Counted from the first letter of the stretch, positions 25,794-34,546 are shown. The stretch: DNA of 64,000 bases from JAGPCK01 sp964535575 (GCA_964535575.1 CAZHTC010000010.1:10077-74076), one strand, 5' to 3'. The notes: generated by a model from the sequence alone, not told the origin. Made by a program: numbers and translations.

Positions 25794-26687
25794 TTGTCGA
25801 AGTTTTCAATAAAAGATATCGAATCCGTTACCGGAATAAAAAGCCATACCCTTAGGGTATGGGAGCAGCGCTATGCGATTATTAAACCAAAGCGCACCGA
25901 AACCAATATACGGTATTATGATGATGAAGACCTTCGTCTTATTCTGAATATCAGTACACTTAACAATAGTGGAGTTAAAATTTCTGGCATTGCCAAAATG
26001 ACTTCGGAGCAAATTGAAAAGGCAGTTTCTGAGGCAAACGGGAAGAATATGGAACATTCCCATCAGGTAAAATTGCTTGTATCAAGTATGCTCACCCTTA
26101 ACGAGGCCGGCTTCAACAACGTACTTTCTACAAATATTCTGCAATTGGGGCTGGAAAGTACCATGACACAGGTTATTTTTCCCTTTATGTGTGAGGTGGG
26201 GTTATTGTGGCAAATAGGTTCTATTCATGTGGCCCATGAACATTTTATTACCAACCTTATCAAACAAAAACTTTATGTGGCAATTGATGGCCAGGTTTTG
26301 AAGGAAGCGCAGGGGAAGAAGAAATTTTTATTGTTTTTGCGCGAGGGTGAACCTCATGAACTCGGTTTGCTGTTTGCCAATTATATGCTTAGGGCACGAG
26401 GCCATCAGGTAATTTATCTGGGACAAAGTTTACCACACAGCGAGCTCAAAGAAGTGTTTGACTTTTATAGTCCGGAATATGTGATTACTTCGCTCACCAG
26501 CGCCATTCATTCAAAGGATTTGGATTCATTTGTTACTGAACTTTCTGATTCATGGCCACGTGCAACCATTTTAGTATTTGGGAAACAAATAGAGAATGTG
26601 AAATTAAAAACCCCTAAAAATGTGAAATTAATGCCCGAGCTGCAACATTTCACTGCATTTATAAATGAAGTATCAGAGAAAAGGTAG
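25794..26687 (+). CDS. MerR-family regulator with cobalamin-binding domain (CarH/LitR-type light sensor)
   Basis: A 297-residue repressor-type regulator. The MerR winged helix is residues 1-70 (FSIKDIESVTGIKSHTLRVWE). A helical bundle carries W139...E149-H150 (WQIGSIHVAHEH), the upper-face contact residues of adenosylcobalamin photoreceptors. A Rossmann B12 domain follows with EPHELG, where H188 fits the lower axial ligand of the family motif D/ExHxxG. In CarH/LitR, light breaks the Co-C bond and releases the repressor from DNA. Start is TTG at 25794, 14 bases past a -7 box. The divergent epimerase and photolyase genes are likely targets. The 3' end is 5 bases from the convergent TPR gene. 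Confidence 0.92.
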   Translation: MSKFSIKDIESVTGIKSHTLRVWEQRYAIIKPKRTETNIRYYDDEDLRLILNISTLNNSGVKISGIAKMTSEQIEKAVSEANGKNMEHSHQVKLLVSSMLTLNEAGFNNVLSTNILQLGLESTMTQVIFPFMCEVGLLWQIGSIHVAHEHFITNLIKQKLYVAIDGQVLKEAQGKKKFLLFLREGEPHELGLLFANYMLRARGHQVIYLGQSLPHSELKEVFDFYSPEYVITSLTSAIHSKDLDSFVTELSDSWPRATILVFGKQIENVKLKTPKNVKLMPELQHFTAFINEVSEKR

Positions 26688-26692
26688 CTCTG

Positions 26693-27307
26693 CTATTTAA
26701 TCAATGATAATCCTTCTAAGGCCGATTTATCACCGGGCGACATCAATAATACTTTATTAAAAATGATTTTCGCTTCTCTTAGTTTCCCCAATTGAAAGTT
26801 GGTCCATGCAAACATTAATTCACTATCATAGTCAAACGGATAAAGGTTTACTACTTTTTCGAAATAGCCATAAGCCGATTTATAATCCTTTTTATTGTAA
26901 CAGTATAATCCCATCCGGTAATTAACCGTGGTATTTTGCGGATCAATAACCAGAATTTTATGATACTGGTCAATTACTTTTTCCCATAGCCCGGTTGCGG
27001 CTGCCGGATTTACATACCCCAGTTTAGCTTCTATTGAATAAGGCATCAGATTAATGGCTTTGGTATAATACCCCATTGACTCGGTGTACATGCCTGCTTT
27101 ATACGTTAACCAGCCCATTCTTAAATTTACATCGTAGTTTGTTTCTTCGTAGGCCTCCTTTATTGCATTGATGGCACTTTTGTAATCGGCATTGGTTTCG
27201 TACTGGTAACTTTTGCTGAAGGCTGCCTGTAATTTAGCTTCGTTTTGTGCAAATGCATACTGCATGTAAACTGCACAGATAATGGTTAAAGTGATGATGC
27301 GTTTCAT
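26693..27307 (-). CDS. Secreted TPR protein (last gene of the PqqD/ATP-grasp operon)
   Basis: A 204-residue exported protein: signal peptide MKRIITLTIICAVYMQYAFAQ, then about five tetratricopeptide repeats (for example YTESMGYYTKAINLMPYSIEA, YKSAYGYFEKVVNLYPFDYD). TPRs bind protein partners, here in the periplasm. It starts 2 bases downstream of the preceding gene's stop, so it belongs to the operon that begins with the PqqD-like gene at 33344. Its partner is presumably another product of this operon. Confidence 0.85.
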   Translation of the reverse strand: MKRIITLTIICAVYMQYAFAQNEAKLQAAFSKSYQYETNADYKSAINAIKEAYEETNYDVNLRMGWLTYKAGMYTESMGYYTKAINLMPYSIEAKLGYVNPAAATGLWEKVIDQYHKILVIDPQNTTVNYRMGLYCYNKKDYKSAYGYFEKVVNLYPFDYDSELMFAWTNFQLGKLREAKIIFNKVLLMSPGDKSALEGLSLIK

Positions 27308-27309
27308 AC

Positions 27310-28476
27310 CTACGGTTTGTATTTAAATCCTAAAATGAAATTGTTGAACTGATAATTATTTCCGTTAAAATATTCGGTTTTTTGCTCGTTCTGAATCAAT
27401 GCATAAATATCCAGATGACGGTTAAAGTTATATGTTGCCATCAGGGAACTCCGGTTTCGCAATAAATCATACGAACTGTTGACTATATACCCGTTGCTCT
27501 CATTGAATAAATATGTATTGCCATGATAGAATGAACCGTTAAACATCCATTTTAATGTTGGGGAGTAGCTTATAGTATGCTGGAAATAGAGAGCTGTATT
27601 TCCGCTGGCAGGCATAGTTAAATTGGTGGAGGTTCCAATCCATAATTTATTGCTGCCCGAAGGGTAATATTTTAATCCCGCTCCGGTTTGAATTTGCGAT
27701 GTTCCCAATAGATTAGACCAGGAAGCATTCAAAACGGGTTGAAATAATTTCATTTGTTTTACAGCCGCCACCGACATTAAAAAATAGGTACTGTTGGAGT
27801 AAGGGGATGCATTAAGATTGGTGATATGAAATGCAGGGGCAATACACCAGCCTTTGGATAGCGGCATATTCAGTTTTGCATAATATTCTATTTGTTTATA
27901 GCTACCCCAGTATGTATTTTGACTTAAGAAAGTAGCACCATGAAAAAAGTAGCTCTGTTTTTTTATCATATGTCCTGTTCCCCCCTGTATATACCATAAG
28001 GGATCAAACAGGCTTGACTTATCTGTTGTTTTTATCCCACTTTCAAGTAGTACAAACGCCAGTGATTTTAACTTATCGGTACCTGTACTTTTAGCCGTTT
28101 CTGCTGAAAATGTTTTGCTCAGTCGGCCGGCATCTTCAAACCTTTCGGAGTAAATATAACACCAGTATAAATATTCTTTGGCCGCTTCTTCCAGTTGGTT
28201 CATTTCGTTGGCTTTTTCAAAGTGAGGAATAGCCTGCCGGTATTTTCCCAATTCAAAAAATGCAATACCCATACGCATGCGCAGGTAGTAATAATCAATA
28301 TCTTCTTTTAATGCCGCTTCACCGTATGATATAACACTCCACCAGTCTCCGTCTAAATAAAACCGATAGGTAGAATCTTCTACCATTTTTGAATCAAAAA
28401 CAGGTTCTTCCTGAGCTTTCGAAAAAAATGGATTCAGCACAAAAATGAAGGAAAGGTAGAGGACTAATTTATCCAT
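27310..28476 (-). CDS. TPR plus beta-barrel-like envelope protein of the PqqD/ATP-grasp operon
   Basis: A 388-residue exported protein with signal peptide MDKLVLYLSFIFVLNPFFSKAQ. Residues about 40-130 are TPR-like (MGIAFFELGKYRQAIPHFEKA). From about 170 onward there are alternating aromatic-hydrophobic strands separated by short turns, ending FNNFILGFKYKP, which is the look of an outer-membrane beta-barrel with a C-terminal aromatic-rich strand. The ATG at 28476 overlaps the end of the upstream fusion gene by 13 bases. No named family recognised; an outer-membrane component for the operon's product is an inference. Confidence 0.75.
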   Translation of the reverse strand: MDKLVLYLSFIFVLNPFFSKAQEEPVFDSKMVEDSTYRFYLDGDWWSVISYGEAALKEDIDYYYLRMRMGIAFFELGKYRQAIPHFEKANEMNQLEEAAKEYLYWCYIYSERFEDAGRLSKTFSAETAKSTGTDKLKSLAFVLLESGIKTTDKSSLFDPLWYIQGGTGHMIKKQSYFFHGATFLSQNTYWGSYKQIEYYAKLNMPLSKGWCIAPAFHITNLNASPYSNSTYFLMSVAAVKQMKLFQPVLNASWSNLLGTSQIQTGAGLKYYPSGSNKLWIGTSTNLTMPASGNTALYFQHTISYSPTLKWMFNGSFYHGNTYLFNESNGYIVNSSYDLLRNRSSLMATYNFNRHLDIYALIQNEQKTEYFNGNNYQFNNFILGFKYKP

Positions 28477-30662
28477 TTGGCTGTTCGTGTTTTTCCTTTT
28501 TCGGTTACGGTAAACTCGGCAATATGATTTTCATGCACGGTTATTTTAAACTGCATGTTGCGACTCAGCGTTTTTCCGGCACTTGCAGTGGCGCTGCTTT
28601 CTATAATAATGGTGCGGGGTTGAATCTGCTCATCAGCAAAAGTAAATTTCATGGCGAAATCCCCACGCAAGAAAAGATAAAACGGAGCAAAAATATCCTG
28701 CAGGTATTTTACTGGCCCTTTAAAAAAGCCTTCTACCGGAAGCAGGTCAGTTAGCTCCATTTGATGGTAATAACCCATTAAAATTTTATGTGCTCCCAGA
28801 TAAAATGCATAGAGCATAGAATTTTTGTCTCCTTCAAAATCGGTGAAGTAATGAAGTGTTTCGTTGTTTACAAACCATGCAGTTGATTTGCTGGCATGGC
28901 AATACAGGTATGAATTATTCCACGCATCGGTAAATACTTCCCATTTAATGGTTTCTTTCTTCCCGTTTTCGCCAGTACATTCAAACATGAATTCCTCACC
29001 GGGAATAAACTGAAAAGCATTTTTGAGTAATGGAGTGGTTGCAACCCGGGTAATGTATTCTCCCTGCTTTGGATAATCAAATGCATGAAACGTTGAAATA
29101 TTGTTTTTTTGACTCACATAATAACTAATGGGGTAACGCAATGTTTTTGACCCGATATAGGGAGTTGCCTGTAATTGAAAATGGATATGCGGCTCAGGCG
29201 AACGTCCCGAGTTTCCGCAGGAGGCGATCACTTCTCCCTTTTTCACATAATCTCCTGCTTTTACTTTTAAACTGCCGGCCTTAAGGTGGGTGAGTTTGCT
29301 AAACATAAACTCTCCATGTTTTATCACAATGGCATTACCCCAGTTTTGCTCCCTGTTAACGTCTCCTATATTATTATCTGCTACCTCATCCAGCACTTCT
29401 GCCACATAGCCCGCAGCGGGTGCAAGTACCGGAAGGTTATAACAATAAAAATCGGTAACATCGGTTCCCGGTAGTTTAAACGTTTTCTGATTATCATCTG
29501 TTACTACAAAATCCCACGCATATTTCCAGTCTTCCAAATGCGTAATAGTGCCCTCATGTCCTTGTGAAATATACCATGTTCCAAAAAACGGAAGGTGGAT
29601 ATGGAAATAGGTTTCATTCTGAAAGCGCTCTTTCCGGTACAAATGTTTATACAGATTTTTTTCGGGAGCGTATTGCTGCATGAGTACTAATTGAGGCTTG
29701 CTTCCTTCGTAACGCAATCTTAGTACAAATAATAAAAGCATTACCATTAAGGTGAATGGAAGTGAATACAACGGCAATTGATAAACCGATACCAGCGAAC
29801 CAAGCGCACTGATAAGAATAGCAATAAGCGGGGTGCAAATGATTACGAGTAGAAATGAACGGCCGGAAGGAATAAGGAAAAAACCTCCGATAGCAATGGC
29901 TGAGAGAATAAAATTAAAGCCGATGTAACTGTACATCATCTCTGAATAACCACCCTCTAAAAAATGGTAAAACAGGTAGCCGGTTGTAAATCCAACCAGC
30001 GACAAAATGAACGAAATGCGGGAGTGGAGCAATAAACCGGCAGCAATCAATATTCCGGCTATGATATTGTATTGAAAATAAATTGCACCCAACGATTTCA
30101 GATATACATCAAAAAACGCAGGTATTGGAAGATGATTCAGCTTTTGATAAAAATCAACCAGTGTTTGCCCTCCGTAGCTCCACATTTCATTAATGGTATA
30201 AATGCCTCTTTCACTTAAACCAATGGCTGCATAATTTCGGGTACTTAAAATTACCACCCACACTCCGGCAATAAAAGGAAGGCTTAAGAAAGGAGTATTT
30301 GATTTGAGGGTAATATTTGCCATCCACACAGTAATAAGCAGCGTAAATACCGACATGAGCAGCAGTATAACCAATAACTGAATATTAAAGGTGTAATAAA
30401 CCCCTACAGCAAGTCCCACCATTAAGCTGTTGTAGGTATAGGCCCCGCTGCGGCTTAGTGTGGTATCGAATTTAAACCAATGAGTGGCTGCTACCGAAAT
30501 AAGGAGCGCAATTAACCCGCTTAAACCGGTGAATGGGTCAACAAACGAAGCAAGAAGCAGCAGCAAGGCAAACCAGCGGTTGTTTGAAAAAAACATCTGT
30601 GCATAGCTGTTTACCGTAGCATCGCGGTAGTACTGCAACCAAAACTTCAATTGCTCACCCAT
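28464..30662 (-). CDS. Urea-transporter-like membrane protein fused to an M23 peptidase domain
   Basis: A 732-residue fusion. Residues 1 to about 315 hold roughly ten membrane segments resembling the urea transporter (UT) family, including GLSGLIALLISVAATHW and GAYTYNSLMVGLAVG. Residues about 350-520 are an M23 (LytM) metallopeptidase domain: first zinc ligands in GHEGTITHLEDWKYAWDF, GNAIVIKHGE, and GNSGRSPEPHIHFQL with the HxH pair, so catalytic residues look intact. A beta-rich C-terminal domain (about 530-732) is unassigned. The gene lies 9 bases after the decarboxylase and overlaps the next gene by 13. The substrate need not be urea; the operon suggests a small amino-acid-derived or peptide solute. 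Confidence 0.85.
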   Translation of the reverse strand: MGEQLKFWLQYYRDATVNSYAQMFFSNNRWFALLLLLASFVDPFTGLSGLIALLISVAATHWFKFDTTLSRSGAYTYNSLMVGLAVGVYYTFNIQLLVILLLMSVFTLLITVWMANITLKSNTPFLSLPFIAGVWVVILSTRNYAAIGLSERGIYTINEMWSYGGQTLVDFYQKLNHLPIPAFFDVYLKSLGAIYFQYNIIAGILIAAGLLLHSRISFILSLVGFTTGYLFYHFLEGGYSEMMYSYIGFNFILSAIAIGGFFLIPSGRSFLLVIICTPLIAILISALGSLVSVYQLPLYSLPFTLMVMLLLFVLRLRYEGSKPQLVLMQQYAPEKNLYKHLYRKERFQNETYFHIHLPFFGTWYISQGHEGTITHLEDWKYAWDFVVTDDNQKTFKLPGTDVTDFYCYNLPVLAPAAGYVAEVLDEVADNNIGDVNREQNWGNAIVIKHGEFMFSKLTHLKAGSLKVKAGDYVKKGEVIASCGNSGRSPEPHIHFQLQATPYIGSKTLRYPISYYVSQKNNISTFHAFDYPKQGEYITRVATTPLLKNAFQFIPGEEFMFECTGENGKKETIKWEVFTDAWNNSYLYCHASKSTAWFVNNETLHYFTDFEGDKNSMLYAFYLGAHKILMGYYHQMELTDLLPVEGFFKGPVKYLQDIFAPFYLFLRGDFAMKFTFADEQIQPRTIIIESSATASAGKTLSRNMQFKITVHENHIAEFTVTEKGKTRTAKWIN

Positions 30663-30671
30663 TCTTTTTTG

Positions 30672-32030
30672 TTACAGTTTAAAAGTTTTAAGGTAATCGG
30701 GCATCAGTTCTTCTTTCACAATGCTGTCAACCGTTTCTCTTTTACGAATCTGATGAACTTTGTCGTCAAGGTCAATCATTACAATTGCCGGGCGAAGCGC
30801 AATAAACTGCATCCATTGGGTCATATTATAAGCGCCAACGGTATGTACCACCACATGATCATCTCTTTTCATCGGGGGCAAAGTTACGTGTTCGCGCACA
30901 ACATCTATATTCATACACAGCGGGCCATACAATACGGCATCTTCGGTGTACTGACTAAACTCCTGTGCCGGACTTATTTTATGATCGTACCAAAAGGAGG
31001 TGAATAAAATATTTACACCAAAATCCATAATGGTGGCACGTCTTCCGTCAGACAGGCGCTTGTTTGAAACCACTGTTCCCAGCAGGTATCCGGCTTCATC
31101 TACCATGGCCCTTCCTGTTTCAAGAATTAAAAGAGGCAATTCATCTTCAGTAAATCCGGCATTCAAAATAGCGGTACTAATGGCTTCGGCAAACTGGTCA
31201 AAGCCAGGGGAGGCATCGGCACCCTGCAGGTAAGAACCTTTCAACGTGTTTTTTGAAGCAAATCCTCCGCCTAAATCCAGATACTGAATATTTTTATTGT
31301 ATTTCTTTTTAATTCCCATTGCCAAGTCGCACAACTTAGCTGCCGCCACTCCATAAGCACTTGGTGCCAGCATAAAGGTTCCAATATGGCAATGCAGCCC
31401 TATTAAGTCCATGGTATTGGAGAGCATAATTTTGTTAATGGCATCCCATGCCTGACCGTTTTCGTAGTTAAAACCAAAACGATCCCACATAGGATAAATA
31501 CCTGTATCCATATTTACACGAATGGCCACTCTGGGGCGTTTTTTCATCTCACCCGATAATTCCTTTATCAGGTACAATTCATCCAAATGATCGATATGAA
31601 TCGGTGACCCGTTTTCGATGGCAGTGCGTAATTCGGCTTCAGTTTTATCGGGACCGTTAAAAATTATTTTATTTCCCGGAACCCCGTTTCTGATGGCTTT
31701 TTCATATTCAAAACCCGAAACCACCTCGGCCCACGAACCTTCCTGATGAAATACGTTGCACACAGCACTCAGGTAGTTGGTTTTGTAGCTCCATGCAAAC
31801 TGCACTTTGGGATACCGTGTATTAAAGGCGCGGTTGGCTTCGCGGTAGGTGTTGCGAATGGTTTTTTCGGAAATAACAAAAAGCGGGGAGCCATATTTAT
31901 CAATAAGTTCTTTTACTGAATTCCCGTCAATATGGGTTACGGGTGCATACTCGGTACGTGTTCCGAATTTATTCATTATGCCGGTATTCAATCGTTGAAT
32001 TACCGGACGTTCATATTGCAATTTTTTCAT
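30672..32030 (-). CDS. PLP-dependent decarboxylase, fold type III (LysA/ornithine decarboxylase-like)
   Basis: A 452-residue alanine-racemase-fold decarboxylase. The PLP lysine is in FAWSYKTNYL, the barrel motif LHCHIGTF, phosphate loop DLGGGFAS, the ETGR motif (LLILETGRAMVDEAG) and the cross-subunit cysteine region YGPLCMNIDVV are all present. It is related to diaminopimelate, ornithine and carboxynorspermidine decarboxylases but the specificity cannot be called. It sits 20 bases after the ATP-grasp gene and 9 before the transporter-M23 gene. Operon context points to decarboxylation of an amino acid or of a carboxyl end of the ligase's product rather than lysine synthesis. Confidence 0.87.
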   Translation of the reverse strand: MKKLQYERPVIQRLNTGIMNKFGTRTEYAPVTHIDGNSVKELIDKYGSPLFVISEKTIRNTYREANRAFNTRYPKVQFAWSYKTNYLSAVCNVFHQEGSWAEVVSGFEYEKAIRNGVPGNKIIFNGPDKTEAELRTAIENGSPIHIDHLDELYLIKELSGEMKKRPRVAIRVNMDTGIYPMWDRFGFNYENGQAWDAINKIMLSNTMDLIGLHCHIGTFMLAPSAYGVAAAKLCDLAMGIKKKYNKNIQYLDLGGGFASKNTLKGSYLQGADASPGFDQFAEAISTAILNAGFTEDELPLLILETGRAMVDEAGYLLGTVVSNKRLSDGRRATIMDFGVNILFTSFWYDHKISPAQEFSQYTEDAVLYGPLCMNIDVVREHVTLPPMKRDDHVVVHTVGAYNMTQWMQFIALRPAIVMIDLDDKVHQIRKRETVDSIVKEELMPDYLKTFKL

Positions 32031-32050
32031 GTTCTTGTTTCGGTTTAAGT

Positions 32051-33103
32051 TTATAATTCACCAAGGGTTGAGATTTTTTCAAACTCTTCCAGTTCTACAA
32101 TCAAATCGTAAGAGTACCGGATAAACATTTTTCCGATATCATACTTTTTCCAGGGTTTTACTTTTTCACCCAGTGCCATTTTTATTAATGCTTCAGGATG
32201 ATTTTGCCCGCATCCTACAGCCAGGTAAACCCAAGCCGGAAAACGCGGATTGATCTCGATAAGGTAATATTCGTCATCGCGCGTTTTAATCATCTCCATC
32301 TCCATACCCCCGCGCCATTTCGAACCTTTAATTACCTTCTCTGTTACCTCTATCAGCTTTTCGTCTTCCAGCGAAATACCGGCCCATGCTTTTCCTTTAT
32401 CGGTAATGTATTGCTTGCGCATAGGTACTGCCCCCACGGTGTTTCCTGCACCATCTCCAATGGCAGTTACGTTTACTTCCTGTCCGTACACAAATTCCTG
32501 AATGATGATTGGCAACCCCCATTTGGTGCTTATTTTATTAAAGTAGGTAACAGCCTGCTCGGGCGTGTAAGCTACCGATGCATCGTAATATTTTCCTTTT
32601 ACCACCAATGGAAATGTAAATTCATTTCGCAGGGAAGGTATTTCGGAAATATTGAAAATCATTTTGCTGTGCGGTACTTTAATGCCGTATTTTTTACCGA
32701 ATTCATCAAGGTTTGATTTATGCCTTTCTTCAAACTGTTCAATGGTGGGCAAAAACATTTTAATGCCCATTTCTTTTTCCAGCCTTTCGGTAAGTTTTAT
32801 AAAGTTGAATAACTCCGCATCAAAGTTTGGAATCAAAACATCAATTTTTTCAATGGCGTTGATGTATTCCAATCGGGTAAGTAAACTTTCGATACCAGCC
32901 GATGGAAAAGGAATCTGGTAAGTTTTATCTACCAGATGGTGCATGTAAATGCCCGGTTCAAGGGTTTCGTACGAAAGCCCGATGATGTGTACATCAAACT
33001 CGGTACTTTCTTTAAGGGCACGTATCACGGGTACTCCCGGCCCCGGACTATCAATGGCGTTGAGTCCGGTAACGGCTACATTAATTTTTCGCTTCGCTTT
33101 CAT
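32051..33103 (-). CDS. ATP-grasp ligase of the PqqD/decarboxylase operon
   Basis: A 350-residue ATP-grasp enzyme, which forms an amide or related bond through an acyl-phosphate. The N-terminal pre-ATP-grasp domain begins INVAVTGLNAIDSPGPGVP; the nucleotide lid includes FPLVVKGKYYDASVA and PIIIQEFVYGQEVNV; the metal-binding end is MEMEMIKTRDDEYYLIEINPRFPAW. It is closest in style to carbamoyl-phosphate-synthase-like and PylC-like ligases. The ATG at 33103 (preferred over GTG 33106) overlaps the PqqD-like gene by 23 bases, a sign of coupled translation and of a working pair. Confidence 0.9.
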   Translation of the reverse strand: MKAKRKINVAVTGLNAIDSPGPGVPVIRALKESTEFDVHIIGLSYETLEPGIYMHHLVDKTYQIPFPSAGIESLLTRLEYINAIEKIDVLIPNFDAELFNFIKLTERLEKEMGIKMFLPTIEQFEERHKSNLDEFGKKYGIKVPHSKMIFNISEIPSLRNEFTFPLVVKGKYYDASVAYTPEQAVTYFNKISTKWGLPIIIQEFVYGQEVNVTAIGDGAGNTVGAVPMRKQYITDKGKAWAGISLEDEKLIEVTEKVIKGSKWRGGMEMEMIKTRDDEYYLIEINPRFPAWVYLAVGCGQNHPEALIKMALGEKVKPWKKYDIGKMFIRYSYDLIVELEEFEKISTLGEL

Positions 33104-33344
33104 CACCTTCGGCCAATTGAAGTTTCAGCAACATATTTACAAAATCGTAGTAGTCTTTTTCAAGTGTCACCTCATCGGTCATGTAGGTTTTAATCAGGTG
33201 TTTTTTTACCTCATCTTCATTTTTACCTTCTTTCAGCAGTTTAATAATCTCTATACCTATGGGGTTGGTAGAGAAAGAGTCGCCTGTTGAGGGGTTAAAT
33301 ACAAACCCTGAGTCACTTAGGGCAATGTTTCGTTTAATTTTCAT
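33081..33344 (-). CDS. PqqD-like peptide-recognition protein
   Basis: An 87-residue single-domain protein matching the PqqD / RiPP recognition element fold: a three-strand N-terminus (MKIKRNIALSDSGFVFNPSTGDSFSTNPIG), the ILLL-type helix IGIEIIKLLKEGKNEDEV, and the closing helix DYYDFVNMLLKLQLAE. In known systems this domain holds a leader peptide for a modifying enzyme. It is the first gene of the operon and overlaps the ATP-grasp gene. I found no convincing short precursor peptide next to it, so the bound partner may be encoded elsewhere or may be one of the operon proteins. Confidence 0.85.
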   Translation of the reverse strand: MKIKRNIALSDSGFVFNPSTGDSFSTNPIGIEIIKLLKEGKNEDEVKKHLIKTYMTDEVTLEKDYYDFVNMLLKLQLAEGDESEAKN

Positions 33345-33364
33345 GGCGTGTTACTTTTAAATGG

Positions 33365-33393
33365 TGATACACTTATTGAAATTTGCTGATACA
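33365..33393 (-). promoter_or_regulatory. Direct TGATACA repeats upstream of the PqqD-like operon
   Basis: TGATACA occurs at 33365-33371 and 33387-33393, 22 bases apart (two helical turns), 20-50 bases before the operon's first ATG. Paired direct repeats are how AraC-family activators bind, and an AraC gene lies next to it. No good TAnnTTTG box was found here, which fits activator dependence. This is an inference. Confidence 0.35.
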
Positions 33394-33494
33394 AAGGTGG
33401 GCATTAGATATGGCCCGGATGTTATAGTTTAATGGCAAAGTGTTATAAAATTCCAAGCACGAATTGTCACGGACAGGTTAATCTGCTTTGAAAA

Positions 33495-34100
33495 TCAGTT
33501 ATTAATGATTTGATGCAATGCCGTGCGGGGTTTGTTCACCAGATTTTTATAATCGGTTACCGAGTAGCCCGTAAATTGTTTGAACTGATTGCTCAGGTAT
33601 TGAACGCTGCTGTAACCCATCTGAAAAGCAATTTCACTCAGGGTCATTTCCTCATAGCTTATCAGCTCTTTTATTTTTTCAATCTTTATCAGAATGATGT
33701 ATTTCTCCAGTGTAGTTCCGGTTTTCTCCGAGAATAATTTGCTTAAGTAAGCATAAGGGTATCCGATACGTTCACTCAGGTAATCGGAATTTCGGATAAG
33801 GGAGTTGGTGTTTCCTCCGTAATAAATCAGTTGAATGACCGATGTTTTAATCAGCTCAATAAGTTTGGTGTCTTTATCCGTAATTAATTCAAAGCCATTA
33901 TTGCGCAGCAACGCATCCAGAAAACCTTCACTTATTATTTGCGGATCGTAACTAATCTCAGCTTCACCCAGTGCTACATAATGTACCCGTATAAAACCGG
34001 TACGTTCCAGATCTTCGCGTATAATACGTACGCAACTGTTGCTGGTCATATTTTTAATATGAATCAGGGAACGTTTGGTGTTTAGGTCGCCCGGTTGCAT
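33495..34100 (-). CDS. AraC-family regulator with degenerate HMA-like N-terminal domain
   Basis: A 201-residue regulator. Residues about 12-75 look like a ferredoxin-like heavy-metal-associated (HMA) fold: IHIKNMTSNSCVRIIREDLERTGF followed by EISYDPQIISEGFLDALLRNNGFELI. The usual metal motif MxCxxC has become MTSNSC, keeping only the second cysteine. Residues about 100-190 form a two-helix-turn-helix AraC domain (MTLSEIAFQMGYSSVQYLSNQFKQFTG). It is the gene just upstream of the PqqD-like operon, on the same strand with a 150-base gap, and is its likely regulator. Confidence 0.87.
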   Translation of the reverse strand: MQPGDLNTKRSLIHIKNMTSNSCVRIIREDLERTGFIRVHYVALGEAEISYDPQIISEGFLDALLRNNGFELITDKDTKLIELIKTSVIQLIYYGGNTNSLIRNSDYLSERIGYPYAYLSKLFSEKTGTTLEKYIILIKIEKIKELISYEEMTLSEIAFQMGYSSVQYLSNQFKQFTGYSVTDYKNLVNKPRTALHQIINN

Positions 34101-34162
34101 GGGGCCGTAAATGTACTAAAAGAGCGGAATGAATGAAAAGAATTTTCGGTGATATTTTTGGC

Positions 34163-34546
34163 TTACTTTTTCTTCTTTTCAGCTTTTCCCTTGAGCGCTA
34201 TGGAATTTAGTGTGATACTTTCCTTTATCCACTTTTTTAATTGCGCAACGGGAATGTCTTTCTCTGTTGTTATTTTAATATGACGCATACTTCCGCCCGT
34301 TCCCTCAAATCTGTTTTTAGGATCCGTAAGTTGTACTGCTTTAAAAAAGCCTACGTTGATATAAGCCACCTGCTTGAAAGTGTAAATAAAGGCTATATCA
34401 CCGTTACACGAAAAGGTGAGGTTATTCCATTTAATGCTTTCGGTAATATTCGGGCTGCACGAAAGAAAAATTTCTCTGAGCAACAGTGCATTTTGTTGTT
34501 TCGTTTCGGGGAGAGCCAACAGGAACTTTTCAACTTTCGCATTCAT
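34163..34546 (-). CDS. DUF1801 domain protein
   Basis: A 127-residue protein of the DUF1801 (YdhG-like) fold. Family features are ESIKWNNLTFSCNGDIAFIYTFKQVAYINVGFF and the later FEGTGGSMRHIKI with a closing helix. The lysine-rich tail (GKAEKKKK) is common. The function of the family is unknown. It runs divergently from, and close against, the glycosyltransferase gene. Confidence 0.88.
   Translation of the reverse strand: MNAKVEKFLLALPETKQQNALLLREIFLSCSPNITESIKWNNLTFSCNGDIAFIYTFKQVAYINVGFFKAVQLTDPKNRFEGTGGSMRHIKITTEKDIPVAQLKKWIKESITLNSIALKGKAEKKKK

Noticed and set aside
30672..33103. Lysine biosynthesis (lysA) with an ATP-grasp neighbour
   Set aside because: No other dap genes nearby, and overlap with PqqD-like, transporter-M23 and TPR genes points to a dedicated pathway.
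33345..33494. Precursor peptide gene for the PqqD-like protein
   Set aside because: No short frame with a plausible start and leader-like composition was found in this gap or between the operon genes.
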